Positions 31,737 to 43,515 of a stretch of 64,000 bases of DNA are shown here, one piece after another (position 1 is the first letter of the stretch; every line of letters starts with the position of its first letter). The DNA is from Aureimonas frigidaquae (lineage in GTDB: Bacteria > Pseudomonadota > Alphaproteobacteria > Rhizobiales > Rhizobiaceae). Position numbers and translations under genes: made by a program. The DNA is taken from positions 182,931 to 246,930 of the forward strand of contig NZ_BBWR01000018.1 in the NCBI RefSeq assembly GCF_001463905.1, given 5' to 3'. Under the pieces are notes generated by a model. The model searched no databases. It saw nothing but the letters and a program-made list of their open reading frames with translations, and had not been told where the DNA came from.

Positions 31737-32951
31737 CTACCGCAAATCCGCATTTTCGTCAAACAGCCGCCGATATTCGGCGAGCGCGAAGGTGTCCGTC
31801 ATACCGGCCAGATAGTCGGCAATGTCGCGCATATGCCCCGCCTCGTCCGCCTGATGGTCCGGCGCCCGCGCCGGGCGGCCGGGCACCGGCCCGCCGGACG
31901 CGGCATAGCCGTCGAACAGGCGCTCGACCACCTCCTCCGCCCGGCGCATGACACGCATCACGCTGTCATGCCGGTAGACCCGGCCGAACAGGAAGCGCCG
32001 CGTTTCGTCCACGGCGGCGCGCATGTCGGGCGAAAAGGCGATGATCTCCCGCCCATTGGCGTGGACGTCCTGCGCCGACAGGATGGCGTCCTCCGCAATC
32101 CGCCGCGTGGCCTGCGCCAGCACGTCTTCCACCATGCGCGTAATGTGCCGGCGCATGATTTCATGGCCCATGCGTGCCGGATCGAGCAGCGGATAGGCCG
32201 CGCGCACTTCCCGCAGGATGCCGCCGGCCAGGGTCAGTTCCTCGAGATCCTCCAGCGCGATCAGCCCGGCACGCAGCCCATCGTCCAGATCATGCGTGTT
32301 GTAGGCGATGTCGTCGGAGATCGCCGCCGCCTGCGCCTCCAGGCTGGCGAAGCGGTCGAGATCGAGCGGGTAGAGCGCGTCGAACTGCGCGACCGGCGGC
32401 GGCAGGGCCTTGCCCCCGGCATGCGGCCCGGTCAGCGGGCCATTGTGCTTGACGAGGCCCTCCAGCGTCTCGAAGGTCAGGTTCAGGCCGTCGAAGGCCG
32501 CATAATGGCGCTCCAGCGCGGTGACGATCCGCAAGGTCTGGGCATTGTGGTCGAAGCCGCCGAAGCCGCTCATCTTGCGGTCGAGCGCCCGCTCGCCGGC
32601 GTGCCCGAACGGCGTGTGGCCGAAATCATGCGCCAGCGCGAGCGCTTCGGTCAGATCCTCGTCCAGGCGCAGCGCCCGCGCCAGGGCCCGGGCGATCTGC
32701 GAGACTTCAATCGTATGCGTCAGCCGCGTGCGGAAATGATCCCCCTCGTGCGAGACGAAGACCTGCGTCTTGTGCTTGAGCCGGCGGAAGGCGGTCGAAT
32801 GCACGATGCGGTCCCGGTCACGCTGGAAGTCCGTGCGCGTCGGGCTCGGCGCTTCGGCCACCCGCCGCCCCCGGGACAGACGTGCATCGGCGGCAAAAGG
32901 CGCCAGCGGCTCGCGGCCGAGGCCATAGGGAAGCAGTTCCGGCTCAGCCAT
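31737..32951 (-). CDS. dgt: Deoxyguanosinetriphosphate triphosphohydrolase-like protein
   Basis: dGTPase-like HD-domain enzymes split dNTPs to deoxynucleoside and triphosphate. With the start at 32951 the protein has 404 residues. The HD metal site is complete: [17 protein letters not shown] (first His near 75), [16 protein letters not shown] (HD near 107) and the later aspartate in [16 protein letters not shown]. Relatives often act on several dNTPs, so strict dGTP specificity cannot be claimed. The open frame continues about 70 codons upstream over the erpA promoter, which I exclude. It is divergent from erpA. Confidence 0.93.
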   Translation of the reverse strand: MAEPELLPYGLGREPLAPFAADARLSRGRRVAEAPSPTRTDFQRDRDRIVHSTAFRRLKHKTQVFVSHEGDHFRTRLTHTIEVSQIARALARALRLDEDLTEALALAHDFGHTPFGHAGERALDRKMSGFGGFDHNAQTLRIVTALERHYAAFDGLNLTFETLEGLVKHNGPLTGPHAGGKALPPPVAQFDALYPLDLDRFASLEAQAAAISDDIAYNTHDLDDGLRAGLIALEDLEELTLAGGILREVRAAYPLLDPARMGHEIMRRHITRMVEDVLAQATRRIAEDAILSAQDVHANGREIIAFSPDMRAAVDETRRFLFGRVYRHDSVMRVMRRAEEVVERLFDGYAASGGPVPGRPARAPDHQADEAGHMRDIADYLAGMTDTFALAEYRRLFDENADLR

Positions 32952-32991
32952 GAATGGACCCCTCACCCCTCGCATGCGCGGCCGGCGGAGA

Positions 32992-33020
32992 TTGACCCGG
33001 CGCAGTGGCGTCCATACTTT
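32992..33020 (+). promoter_or_regulatory. Promoter of the erpA-xth pair
   Basis: TTGACC (32992-32997), a 17-base spacer and TACTTT (33015-33020), about 50 bases before the ATG of erpA, in the divergent gap with dgt. Confidence 0.6.
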
Positions 33021-33072
33021 AAGCGGACGTATCCAACAAGAAGAGGCCAGGGCGCGGCGCCCTGGAACGATC

Positions 33073-33408
33073 ATGAGCGAGGGCACCAGTGTCACGGTCT
33101 CCGACGCGGCTATCCATCGCATCTCGGCCATCCTGCGTTCGGCGGGCGATGCCAAGGCCCTGCGCATCTCCGTCGAAGGCGGCGGATGCTCCGGCTTCTC
33201 CTACAAATACGATCTGGCGCAGGACGGCGAGCCGGACGACCTCGTCATCGAGCGCGATGGTGCGCGCGTCCTGATCGATCAGGTGTCCCTGCCCTATCTC
33301 GAAGGGTCGGTGGTGGATTTCGTGGACGATCTGATGGGCCAGTCCTTCCAGATCCGCAATCCCAATGCGGTCGCCTCCTGTGGCTGTGGCACGAGCTTCT
33401 CCATCTGA
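33073..33408 (+). CDS. erpA: A-type iron-sulfur carrier protein (ErpA/IscA family)
   Basis: A-type carriers deliver Fe-S clusters to target enzymes. The 111-residue protein has the three cysteines of the family: [11 protein letters not shown] (C about 38) and the C-terminal [10 protein letters not shown] pair. Family and length fit ErpA or IscA; with no isc genes nearby ErpA is the better guess. The ATG at 33073 starts [17 protein letters not shown], the usual N-terminus. The stop TGA shares its last base with the xth ATG, so the two are translationally coupled. Confidence 0.93.
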   Translation: MSEGTSVTVSDAAIHRISAILRSAGDAKALRISVEGGGCSGFSYKYDLAQDGEPDDLVIERDGARVLIDQVSLPYLEGSVVDFVDDLMGQSFQIRNPNAVASCGCGTSFSI

Positions 33409-34214
33409 TGCTCGTCGCCACCTGGAACATCAACGGCGTCAAGGCGCGGCTCGACGCGCTTCTGGCCTGGCTTGCCGAGCGCAAGCCGGATGTCGCCTGC
33501 CTGCAGGAAATCAAAAGCGTCGACGAAGGCTTCCCGCGCGCAGAGATCGAAGCGCTCGGCTACCACGTGGAAACTCACGGCCAGAAGGGCTTCAACGGCG
33601 TGGCGCTCCTGTCGCGCACGCCGCCGCTCGACAAGCTGACCGAGCGCGGCCTTCCCGGCGACGAGGCGGATGTGCAGTCTCGCTTCATCGAGGGTGTCTA
33701 CGCCATGCCGAGCCGCTCAGGCGCGCATGGGGGCGATCGCCTGCGCGTCGCCTGCCTGTATCTGCCCAACGGCAATCCGCTGGGCACCGACAAGTTCACC
33801 TACAAGCTCGACTGGATGAGGCGGCTGGAGGACCATGCCCGGCTGCGCCTGGCGCAGGAGGTTCCGTTCCTCCTGGCGGGGGATTTCAACATCATCCCCC
33901 AGCCAGACGATGCCCGGCATCCGAGCGCCTGGGTGAATGATGCGCTGTTCCAGCCGGAAAGTCGTGCCGCCTGGCGCCGCCTCGTCAATCTGGGGCTGAC
34001 GGATGCGGTGCGCGCCACGACCGACAAGGACGGTGTCTATACGTTCTGGGACTACCAGGCCGGCGCGTGGCAGAAGAACAACGGCATCCGCATCGATCAC
34101 CTGCTCCTGTCGCCGGAGGCCGCCGCGCGCCTCGCCTCGGTCGGCATCGACTCGCATGTCCGCGGATGGGAAAAGCCTTCGGACCACGTGCCGGTCATCG
34201 CCCAGTTCCACTGA
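33408..34214 (+). CDS. xth: Exodeoxyribonuclease III
   Basis: ExoIII cuts at abasic sites and trims 3' ends in base-excision repair. The 268-residue protein has the endonuclease/exonuclease/phosphatase fold. It starts [15 protein letters not shown]; the metal-binding glutamate is in CLQEIKSVDEGFP (about 34), followed by LAGDFNIIPQPDD (about 158) and ending in the catalytic SDHVPVIAQF. It overlaps erpA by one base. It converges on exoR. Confidence 0.95.
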   Translation: MLVATWNINGVKARLDALLAWLAERKPDVACLQEIKSVDEGFPRAEIEALGYHVETHGQKGFNGVALLSRTPPLDKLTERGLPGDEADVQSRFIEGVYAMPSRSGAHGGDRLRVACLYLPNGNPLGTDKFTYKLDWMRRLEDHARLRLAQEVPFLLAGDFNIIPQPDDARHPSAWVNDALFQPESRAAWRRLVNLGLTDAVRATTDKDGVYTFWDYQAGAWQKNNGIRIDHLLLSPEAAARLASVGIDSHVRGWEKPSDHVPVIAQFH

Positions 34215-34281
34215 TGCTGCGCGGGTGCCATGACCGCAGAGACGACCGTCGCGGCCGAGGCCGGCACGGGGCGCCTGCGCG

Positions 34282-35100
34282 TCAGGGCAAGTCGATGAGC
34301 GGTCCATCAGCCTGAGAGAAAGCCAGCGCGGTGCGGCGCTGCTCCTCGTCGCTGAGAGAGAAGGCTTCTTCCTGGAGCGGGCGAATCCATTCCCGCTCTT
34401 CGGCCGTCGCATCGCGCATGGCGCGGGTCAGCATGGCCAGGCCGCGCACGGGTTCGGGGCGGATCGCAATGGCCTTGCCGTCGAAGATGAGATAGCCGAG
34501 CAGCGCTTCCGCCCGGGAATATCCCTTATGCGAAGCAAGCTTCAGCCAACGGGCGCCCTGGCGCGCATTGGGCTTGCCCCCCTCTCCCGCCACGAGCATG
34601 CGGCCGAGCTCGAACTGGGCGCGCGGATCGCCGAAATAGGAGGCCGCGTGGCTGAGCAAGGCGCGCGCCTGGGCTGGATCGGCTGCAACGGGCGTTCCCG
34701 GAATGCCCTTGCGGAAGTAATCCGCCAGCGCCACCAGCGCGCTGGAGACATAGGCCGCGTTGGGAGACGTCGCCGTATCATCCTCCTGGTCGCGGATGAT
34801 GCGCTCGAACATCTGGAAGGCTTCGTAATCGTTCTCCGGCACGCCATCGCCAGAGGCGTACATCTGCCCCAGCTTCCAGCGCGCGCCGGCATGGCCCTTG
34901 TCCGCCGCAAAGCGAAGCGCCTCGAACGCCTCCACCTTCTGTCCGCGCTTATAGGCGTTGAACCCCAGCGTGAACATTTCACGCGGGGTAACGTCGGTGC
35001 TGCTATTGTCCTGCGCGTCGAGGGCACGGGCCGATCCGGTGCCGGCACACACTGCCAGCATCGCGAATACGCCGCATATGCCCTTTGAAACCCGCTTCAC
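34282..35100 (-). CDS. exoR: ExoR-like Sel1-repeat periplasmic regulator
   Basis: ExoR is a secreted Sel1-repeat protein that holds the ExoS/ChvG sensor kinase inactive in rhizobia; its breakdown at low pH switches on exopolysaccharide and invasion genes. The 272-residue protein has a signal peptide (cut near SARALDAQ, residue 26). It has Sel1 repeats such as ALRFAADKGHAGARWKLGQM followed by YASGDGVPENDYEAFQMFER, and the long ExoR-specific stretch ALADYFRKGIPGTPVAADPA. The overall order of repeats, size and gaps match Sinorhizobium and Agrobacterium ExoR. The GTG at 35100 follows GGAAGGG. The kinase pair is not in the window. Confidence 0.85.
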   Translation of the reverse strand: MKRVSKGICGVFAMLAVCAGTGSARALDAQDNSSTDVTPREMFTLGFNAYKRGQKVEAFEALRFAADKGHAGARWKLGQMYASGDGVPENDYEAFQMFERIIRDQEDDTATSPNAAYVSSALVALADYFRKGIPGTPVAADPAQARALLSHAASYFGDPRAQFELGRMLVAGEGGKPNARQGARWLKLASHKGYSRAEALLGYLIFDGKAIAIRPEPVRGLAMLTRAMRDATAEEREWIRPLQEEAFSLSDEEQRRTALAFSQADGPLIDLP

Positions 35101-35326
35101 CGGCGCCCTTCCGACAAACCTGAATTCGCCCCATACAGTCCAAGCGGTTCCGCCGGACGGTCCGCTCCCGACCCGGGAACTGACATTTCAAGTGATGCCC
35201 GTTTATGGCAGCAGCGCGGCATGAACAGTCCTATGCCAGAGGGGGCGATGCAGTTTTGCCATGCTGTTGCCGGCGGGACACAAACCGCATTCATGGCAGG
35301 GACGCGGCAGCCGGCTCCCTCACGCA

Positions 35327-35359
35327 AAACGGGGGCGGACATGGCGCCGCCCCCTTTTT
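35327..35359. terminator. Terminator after the FadL/OmpP1 gene
   Basis: GGGGGCGG (35331-35338) pairs with CCGCCCCC (35347-35354). A-runs before and T-runs after make it work in both directions. It lies about 30 bases after the porin stop; the rest of the 289-bp gap to exoR shows no gene. Confidence 0.75.
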
Positions 35360-35389
35360 CTGAAAGACTCCGCAAAGCCCTGCCAGAAT

Positions 35390-36685
35390 TTAGAAATTCA
35401 CCTTGAAGGACGCGTTCGCCGCATAGACCCAGTCATTGCCGACCGTCGCATCGAAGATGGCGCCGCGATCGACCGATTGCGAGCCACTCGTCCAGTAGCC
35501 GACAAGCCCGCCCACCCGGATTTCGCCGAAGCTCTGCTTGAAGGAGAGGCCGCCCGACACGGAATAGAGGTCCGTATAAGTCGTCTCCGCTCCCGTCGAG
35601 ACGCCACTGTCATAGCCGATCAGGACGGCGCCGGAGATTTCATCGTTGAAGGCGCGGCCAAGGCCGAGTTGCACCGTGTAGCCATCGTCCCAGTAATAGG
35701 GGCTGTCATTGGTGCTGGTCCCGAGCGCCGAAACGTAGCTCGTCAGAACGTTGCGGTTGGTGCTCCAATCCGTCCAGCGGAAGCTTCCGAGCAACAGCGT
35801 GTCTTCCGCGATGCCCGTCTGCACGTTGACATACAGGCTCTGCGGGCTGGTGACCGAGTTGAGGAACGCCTCGCCCGAGCTGACGGGCGTTCCCGGTGCC
35901 ACCGGCGAAACGGGCAGCGCGATGCTGGCGCCGGTGATCGGATTGATCACGAAGGCCGATCCGTTCACCGTGGCCAGACCCGTTCCCTCCGGCCGCTCAT
36001 GCGTGACCTCGGAGCGGTAGAGGATCTGCGCACGCAGGGCGATTTCCGGCTTCTCATAAGCGATGCCGACCCGGAAACCCGTCTGGTAGTCGCTGCTGGC
36101 ATCCACGGACAGGGACACAGGCAGTCGAACGGCCAGCCCGGCCGGCAGGCCGGGAATGCCCGCCGGCGTCACGCCGACGACAGCCGATCCCAAGCTCGTG
36201 CCCTCGAAATTGAAATCCTCGAAGAAGACGCCGCCCAGAAGGCTGAACCGCCCGACCTCGGCCTCGTAGCTCACGCGGCAGGTCACGCCCCATTCATTCG
36301 AATCGAAGCCGAGCTGGCGGACCGCAGAGCCTGTGCTGCTGGCCGGCTGCGCGCCGCCGGGAAGGCTTGCGTAATTGGCCTCGGCGGCGAAGCTTTCGAC
36401 ATAATGGCCTGCGCAGGCCAAGGGGCCGTTGCCGAATTTGACGGCCGGGCTCGGCAAGCGGTAGCTGCCGGTATACTGGCCGTAATCACCGCTAACGCCT
36501 TCGATCGTGTCGAAGCCACGCTCCGGGCTGACATAGGTCATGCCGAAGCGGGCGGAAAACATGCCCGGCTCGAAGAGAATGTCCGTATCCGCCGTACCGC
36601 GCTGGAAACCCGCGGCCGATGCCGCTGCCGTTCCCACCAGCAGTAGTGCCGTCGCAGCTGCCAGACGCCGACCGAGTGTGCGCAT
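35390..36685 (-). CDS. Outer-membrane transport protein, OmpP1/FadL family
   Basis: The 431-residue protein has a signal peptide (RRLAAATALLLVGTAAASAA) and a beta-barrel C-terminus ending in the outer-membrane signature SFKVNF. It belongs to the FadL/OmpP1 family, which takes up long-chain fatty acids and other hydrophobic compounds. The N-terminal hatch region has ADTDILFEPGMFSARFGMTY; the NPA motif of E. coli FadL is not seen. Many alternating strands follow, for example LGLGRAFNDEISGAVLIGYD. The start at 36685 has a textbook GGGAGGGGA site; the longer open frame lacks one. Substrate unknown. Confidence 0.88.
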   Translation of the reverse strand: MRTLGRRLAAATALLLVGTAAASAAGFQRGTADTDILFEPGMFSARFGMTYVSPERGFDTIEGVSGDYGQYTGSYRLPSPAVKFGNGPLACAGHYVESFAAEANYASLPGGAQPASSTGSAVRQLGFDSNEWGVTCRVSYEAEVGRFSLLGGVFFEDFNFEGTSLGSAVVGVTPAGIPGLPAGLAVRLPVSLSVDASSDYQTGFRVGIAYEKPEIALRAQILYRSEVTHERPEGTGLATVNGSAFVINPITGASIALPVSPVAPGTPVSSGEAFLNSVTSPQSLYVNVQTGIAEDTLLLGSFRWTDWSTNRNVLTSYVSALGTSTNDSPYYWDDGYTVQLGLGRAFNDEISGAVLIGYDSGVSTGAETTYTDLYSVSGGLSFKQSFGEIRVGGLVGYWTSGSQSVDRGAIFDATVGNDWVYAANASFKVNF

Positions 36686-36871
36686 TTCCGTCCCCTCCCA
36701 GTGGGCCCGTACCCCTTGAGGCGACGGTATGATGGGATGAGAAAATTGCAACAGACCGTTTGCTTGCACCGCAACCGAACGCTGCCGCCATTTCAGGCGA
36801 AAAACGGCCGCTAAGTTATTGCCGTATAATGCATTACGCCGAACAACCATTTTGAGGCCGCCCGGCGCTAT

Positions 36872-36887
36872 CTTCCGTTTACGGAAG
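36872..36887. promoter_or_regulatory. Palindrome between the porin gene and valS
   Basis: CTTCCGT and ACGGAAG are perfect inverted arms around TT. The site lies about 190 bases before the porin start and about 55 after the valS stop. It is too short for a terminator and lacks a T-run, so it may be an operator. Function unknown. Confidence 0.3.
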
Positions 36888-36940
36888 TGTGGGCCGCAGC
36901 TTGTTGCAGTTACGGCACAGTTTCACCACAGTCGGCGGCG

Positions 36941-39724
<2,784 letters not shown>

Positions 39725-39753
39725 CGTCGCGGTCCGTTACATCTGGGACCTCG

Positions 39754-39781
39754 GTTACAGGCTCGCTTTCAATCCTGTCAA
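39754..39781 (-). promoter_or_regulatory. Promoter of valS
   Basis: On the minus strand TTGACA (39776-39781), a 16-base spacer and TGTAAC (39754-39759), about 25 bases before the ATG, giving a short leader. Confidence 0.55.
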
Positions 39782-39814
39782 CGCGTTCCGCGCGATGCAC
39801 GGCCGCCGAACGGG

Positions 39815-40651
39815 TCAACGGCCGCGCGTCACCGCACGCCGGATCTCCTCCCGGACGATGTCCTCGACCATGCGCGCCAGGTTTTCCTCCAGCCATTCGC
39901 GCATCATCGGGCGCAGCAGATCCTGCGCCATCTCTTCCAGCGATCGCAGTTCCCCCGCCCGGATCGCCTGCGTCAGTTCGGCGAAGGACGCGCCGATCGC
40001 CGCCTCGGATGTCTCGGAGATCAGCGGCTCGGCGTGGCGAAGCGGCGCTTCCCCCTCCTGCGCGTCGCGCAGGTACCTGTCGCGCAGCTGGCCGAGCCGG
40101 GGGTCGTCGCTGTTGGCGGCGCGCACCTGTGCCACCGCAGGCATGCCTACCGCCGCAACATCCGGCAAGGTGCTCGCCAGTTCTGCGGCCAACATGGCCT
40201 CCAGATCGAAACTGTCATGCGCATCCGGCCGCTCGAACGGTTCGTCGGCATCAGCCTGCCATGAGGCGGCATCGACGTCCGCCGGCTGCCAGGTCTGCGC
40301 ATCCGGTTCGGCGCCCCAGGAAACCGCATCCTGCGGGGCTGAGGCGCCTGCCTCGTGCCCGTGCGGGAATGCCTCCGCTGCCACCTCGGCCGCATCGTCG
40401 AAGGCGAGCGCAGCCGAGCCCTCGAAGGATGGGCGCAGCACGAAGCCGCCTGCGGCATCATCCTGCAGCGGCGTGGTATCCACGGAATGGTCTGCGGGAT
40501 TGGCGGTCGCAACGGCCGCGCGGCCAGCCCCGCCACGCGGGGCCGGCGGGGTGCGAACGGGGCGTTCGGCATCACCCTGCTCGATGATCTGCCGGATGGA
40601 GGCGAGTATCTCCTCCATAGACGGCTCGGCCGCCCCGCTGGCTCTTGCCAT
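39815..40651 (-). CDS. popZ: Polar organizing protein PopZ (DUF2497)
   Basis: PopZ self-assembles at cell poles and anchors the chromosome origin through ParB. The 278-residue protein has the conserved N-terminal helix EPSMEEILASIRQIIEQGD and the C-terminal three-helix assembly region (AGELRSLEEMAQDLLRPMMR to the end, about 215-270). Between them lies an acidic, Pro/Ala-rich disordered linker of about 190 residues, well above the 80 or so of Caulobacter PopZ. Databases call this DUF2497. The start at 40651 has GGGGAAG before it. It sits upstream of valS, as in other Hyphomicrobiales. Confidence 0.87.
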   Translation of the reverse strand: MARASGAAEPSMEEILASIRQIIEQGDAERPVRTPPAPRGGAGRAAVATANPADHSVDTTPLQDDAAGGFVLRPSFEGSAALAFDDAAEVAAEAFPHGHEAGASAPQDAVSWGAEPDAQTWQPADVDAASWQADADEPFERPDAHDSFDLEAMLAAELASTLPDVAAVGMPAVAQVRAANSDDPRLGQLRDRYLRDAQEGEAPLRHAEPLISETSEAAIGASFAELTQAIRAGELRSLEEMAQDLLRPMMREWLEENLARMVEDIVREEIRRAVTRGR

Positions 40652-40728
40652 ACCGCTTCCCCGAAACATCTGCGCCCGAAGGCACGAATCATGCCGTCAG
40701 GCTACCGGAGAACACGGCTCACATGAAT

Positions 40729-40758
40729 CCCCCGAAGGTTCGGATGAACCTTCGGGGG
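40729..40758. terminator. Hairpin after tolC
   Basis: A 13-bp perfect stem (40729-40741 with 40746-40758, core CGAAGGTTC) and a GGAT loop, about 30 bases after the tolC stop. The T-run is on the plus-strand side (CGCTTTTC), so termination of tolC may be partial. Confidence 0.6.
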
Positions 40759-40786
40759 CGCTTTTCAACACATTGTTGGCGGGAAA

Positions 40787-42211
40787 TCAGCGCCCGTCGG
40801 GCGTCTTCATGCCGTACCACTTATCGTGGACGGCCTGGTAATGGATCTCCGGGTCGTAGACCTGCACGCCGAGGGCGAGCTGCGTCGCCGACAGGCGGCC
40901 GACCGCCGACAGGAGTTCATAGGACCGCACGACGACATCGCGCTGCGCTCCGGCTAGCAGGATCTGGGCGCTCAACACGTCGGCCTGCGCATCGAGCACG
41001 TCCAGCGTGGTCCGCTGGCCGACCGTGCGCTCTTCCTGAACGCCGTTCAGGGCCAGGCGCGCGGCGGCGACCTGCGCGCGGTAGCCCGTCACGTTGGCTT
41101 CGGCCGCCTGGATCAGCGCCCAGGCCGAAGCGACGGCCGCGCGGACCTGATCGCGGTAGCTGTCGACATCGATCCGGCGCTGGCCGAGCACTTCCTTGGC
41201 CTGGCGCACCTGCGAGGCGACGAGGCCGCCCTGATAGAGCGGAATGGTCAGCGTCGCGCCGACGCTGGCCGACACATCGTTGCCCGAGGCCACGTTGATG
41301 TCGACGCCGGGCAAGCCGGCCGCGGTGCCGGGTGCGCTGGACGTATAGGTGTTGTCGACCGAACCGCCGACCGAAAGCTGCGGCAGGGCCCGGCCTTCGA
41401 TGGACTTCACCTCGAAGGCGGCGGCATCGACCGCGAAGAGGCCGGCCTGGATCGCCGGATGCTCGGCCAGGGATACGGACAGCGCGGAAGAGATCGATTT
41501 CGGCATGAGCTGCTCCGGCGGGCGCGTGCCGGGAGTCAGGTTGTCCGGCACATCGCCGACGATCTGCAGATAGACGGCCTCGCTCGCGGCCACCTGTGCC
41601 AGGGCGCTGTTCAGGAGCGCGGTGGACAGGGCCTGCTCCGATTCCGCCTGGGCGACGTCCGTCCGGGTGCCCTCACCCACGTCGAAGCGCGCATTGGCGG
41701 CACGGACCTGCTCGCGCAGGAAGCCCAGATTCTGGCGCCGCAGCTCGGCGATCTGCCGGTCCCGGATGACGTCCATGTAAGCGGTGGCCGCATCCAGGAG
41801 CGTGTTCTGCACGGTGTTGGCCAGATTGGCCTGGCCCGCACGCACGGCCGCCTGGGCGGATTGGATGTTGTTCGGCGTCTGGAAGCCGTCGAAGACGACC
41901 TGGTTGATCTCGATCCCGGCGCTGAGCGAGCCCGCGCGCGAATTGACGTTGGGCAGACCATCGCCGCGGGTCGTCCGACCCCGACTCAACGTACCGGACG
42001 CCGTGGCGCCGATGGTCGGGCGCAGCCCGGCGCGCGCCTGCGGCACGTTCTCGTCCGTCGCACGCAAGGCGGCGCGTGCGGCATTCAATGTCTGATTGTT
42101 TGCATAGGCCTTCGCCAGCGCCCCACGCAGCGTTTCGGCGCTGGCATGGCCCACGCCGGCCATCATCAGGCCGAGCGACAAGGCCGATGAAAGCCAGATT
42201 CCCTTCCGCAT
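40787..42211 (-). CDS. tolC: TolC family outer-membrane efflux protein
   Basis: TolC trimers make the outer-membrane duct for type I secretion and RND efflux. The 474-residue protein has a signal peptide (cut near GHASAETL, residue 25) and two OEP repeats of long helices and strands, for example RAALRATDENVPQARAGLRP and DRQIAELRRQNLGFLREQVR in the first. The second holds LVASQVRQAKEVLGQRRIDV and ERTVGQRTTLDVLDAQADVL, the classic OEP helix. It follows the PIMT-like gene, a pairing kept in rhizobia. An 8-bp hairpin (42229-42247) lies in its leader. Confidence 0.94.
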   Translation of the reverse strand: MRKGIWLSSALSLGLMMAGVGHASAETLRGALAKAYANNQTLNAARAALRATDENVPQARAGLRPTIGATASGTLSRGRTTRGDGLPNVNSRAGSLSAGIEINQVVFDGFQTPNNIQSAQAAVRAGQANLANTVQNTLLDAATAYMDVIRDRQIAELRRQNLGFLREQVRAANARFDVGEGTRTDVAQAESEQALSTALLNSALAQVAASEAVYLQIVGDVPDNLTPGTRPPEQLMPKSISSALSVSLAEHPAIQAGLFAVDAAAFEVKSIEGRALPQLSVGGSVDNTYTSSAPGTAAGLPGVDINVASGNDVSASVGATLTIPLYQGGLVASQVRQAKEVLGQRRIDVDSYRDQVRAAVASAWALIQAAEANVTGYRAQVAAARLALNGVQEERTVGQRTTLDVLDAQADVLSAQILLAGAQRDVVVRSYELLSAVGRLSATQLALGVQVYDPEIHYQAVHDKWYGMKTPDGR

Positions 42212-42434
42212 AGAAACACCCCGCTTGCAGGAGCGTGGAACGCTCCTTCAGTCCTTGTGCGCAGCCAACGGGAGTTGGTTGCGCCCCTCATTACCAGAAA
42301 TGCACTCGCGCCTCACTGGACGCCACCCCGTACTGTCCCGCAACCTGCCTTTTGGACGGTGGGTGTGACCGTTGGATAACACTTTCTTCACGCACCGACC
42401 TTTGGTTGCGTGTGTGCTGCACCGTAGGGAGGCG

Positions 42435-43085
42435 TCAGAAGACGAATTCCGCCCTGGCCTCGAAGCCCGGGAGCGGCCGCAGGCTGCAGTTGAAGCCGAA
42501 ACGGTCGGAGACGAGGCCGTCTTCCTTGGAATAAAGCCGCGCCGCGGCGGCGTTGCCGCGCCCTTCCACGACAACAAGCCGCCCGCGCTCGCGCAGTTGG
42601 CCGAAGAAGCCGTCCGGCAGGCGATCGACGGCGCCCTCGAACAGGATCACGTCGAAGGGGCCTTCCTTGGCATAACCGTCCCGCAAGGGCCCGCGCACGA
42701 CGCTGGCATTCAGCGCGCCGGCAGCGGCCAGGTTCGACTCGGCCGCGGCTGCAAGAGCTTCGTCTTCCTCGAGCGCGACGACCGAAGCCGCCAGTTCGCC
42801 AAGGACGGCGGCGGAGTAGCCGAGCCCGCAGCCGACATCCAGGACGACATCCCCCTTGCCGATCCTGGCGAGTTGCAACATCCGGGCAAAGGGCGCGGCT
42901 TCCATCAGGTAGCGTCCGCTGCCCAGTGCGATCTCGTCGCCGATATAGGCAAAACCGCGCCGGTCCTCCGGCACGAAGCGCTCGCGTGGCACCTTCAACA
43001 GCGCCCGCAGCACCTCATGATCCGTCACGTCGGACGTGCGGACCTGGTTGTCGACCATCTTGGTACGCGCCTGCGCGAAATCCAT
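42435..43085 (-). CDS. PIMT-like SAM methyltransferase
   Basis: The 216-residue protein is related to protein-isoaspartate methyltransferases, with the opening DFAQARTKMVDNQVRTSDVT and SAM motif VLDVGCGLGYSAAVLGELA. It lacks the 'iG.gqTiS.P' substrate loop found in the other PIMT of this window; the same place reads ALGSGRYLMEAAPFARML. Its substrate may therefore differ, although databases usually name it PIMT. The ATG at 43085 has GAGGG upstream; an ATG at 43109 is also open. It lies 220 bases upstream of tolC, which may be part of the same unit. Confidence 0.85.
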   Translation of the reverse strand: MDFAQARTKMVDNQVRTSDVTDHEVLRALLKVPRERFVPEDRRGFAYIGDEIALGSGRYLMEAAPFARMLQLARIGKGDVVLDVGCGLGYSAAVLGELAASVVALEEDEALAAAAESNLAAAGALNASVVRGPLRDGYAKEGPFDVILFEGAVDRLPDGFFGQLRERGRLVVVEGRGNAAAARLYSKEDGLVSDRFGFNCSLRPLPGFEARAEFVF

Positions 43086-43225
43086 GGAGGGACCCTCGTG
43101 AAAAGCCATGTCCGTGCCTCCTTAAATCCGCCTGCCATGCGGCGCAAGCACGGAGCGGACACGGCAGTGAACCGTCGCGGCATCGTGCCGCCGGCGGTGC
43201 GTTCAGGGTCACAATGGAAGGAGGG

Positions 43226-43300
<75 letters not shown>

Positions 43301-43329
43301 ATGCTTTGGCGTTGCCGAAGCGAGGGTGC

Positions 43330-43358
43330 CTATAGCAAAGAGTTTCGCGTCTTGCCAA
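43330..43358 (-). promoter_or_regulatory. Promoter of tRNA-Asn
   Basis: On the minus strand TTGGCA (43353-43358), a 17-base spacer and CTATAG (43330-43335), about 30 bases before the tRNA. Confidence 0.6.
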
Positions 43359-43515
43359 GCGCCAGACGCAAAAAAGTTGGCCCCTGTCGATCGACAGATC
43401 GCCGCCGATCCGCAATTTTCCGTATCGCATCAACGCGAAGTTGCCATTATCTCCTGCTTTACCCGGCGGGAGTGAAGCCGGTCCCGAACCAGAGCGAATC
43501 CCGACCCAAGACATC

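Noticed and set aside
30636..33407. Long plus-strand frame leading into xth
   Set aside because: Only the part from 33408 resembles ExoIII. The upstream part is antisense to argS and dgt and passes through erpA in another frame.
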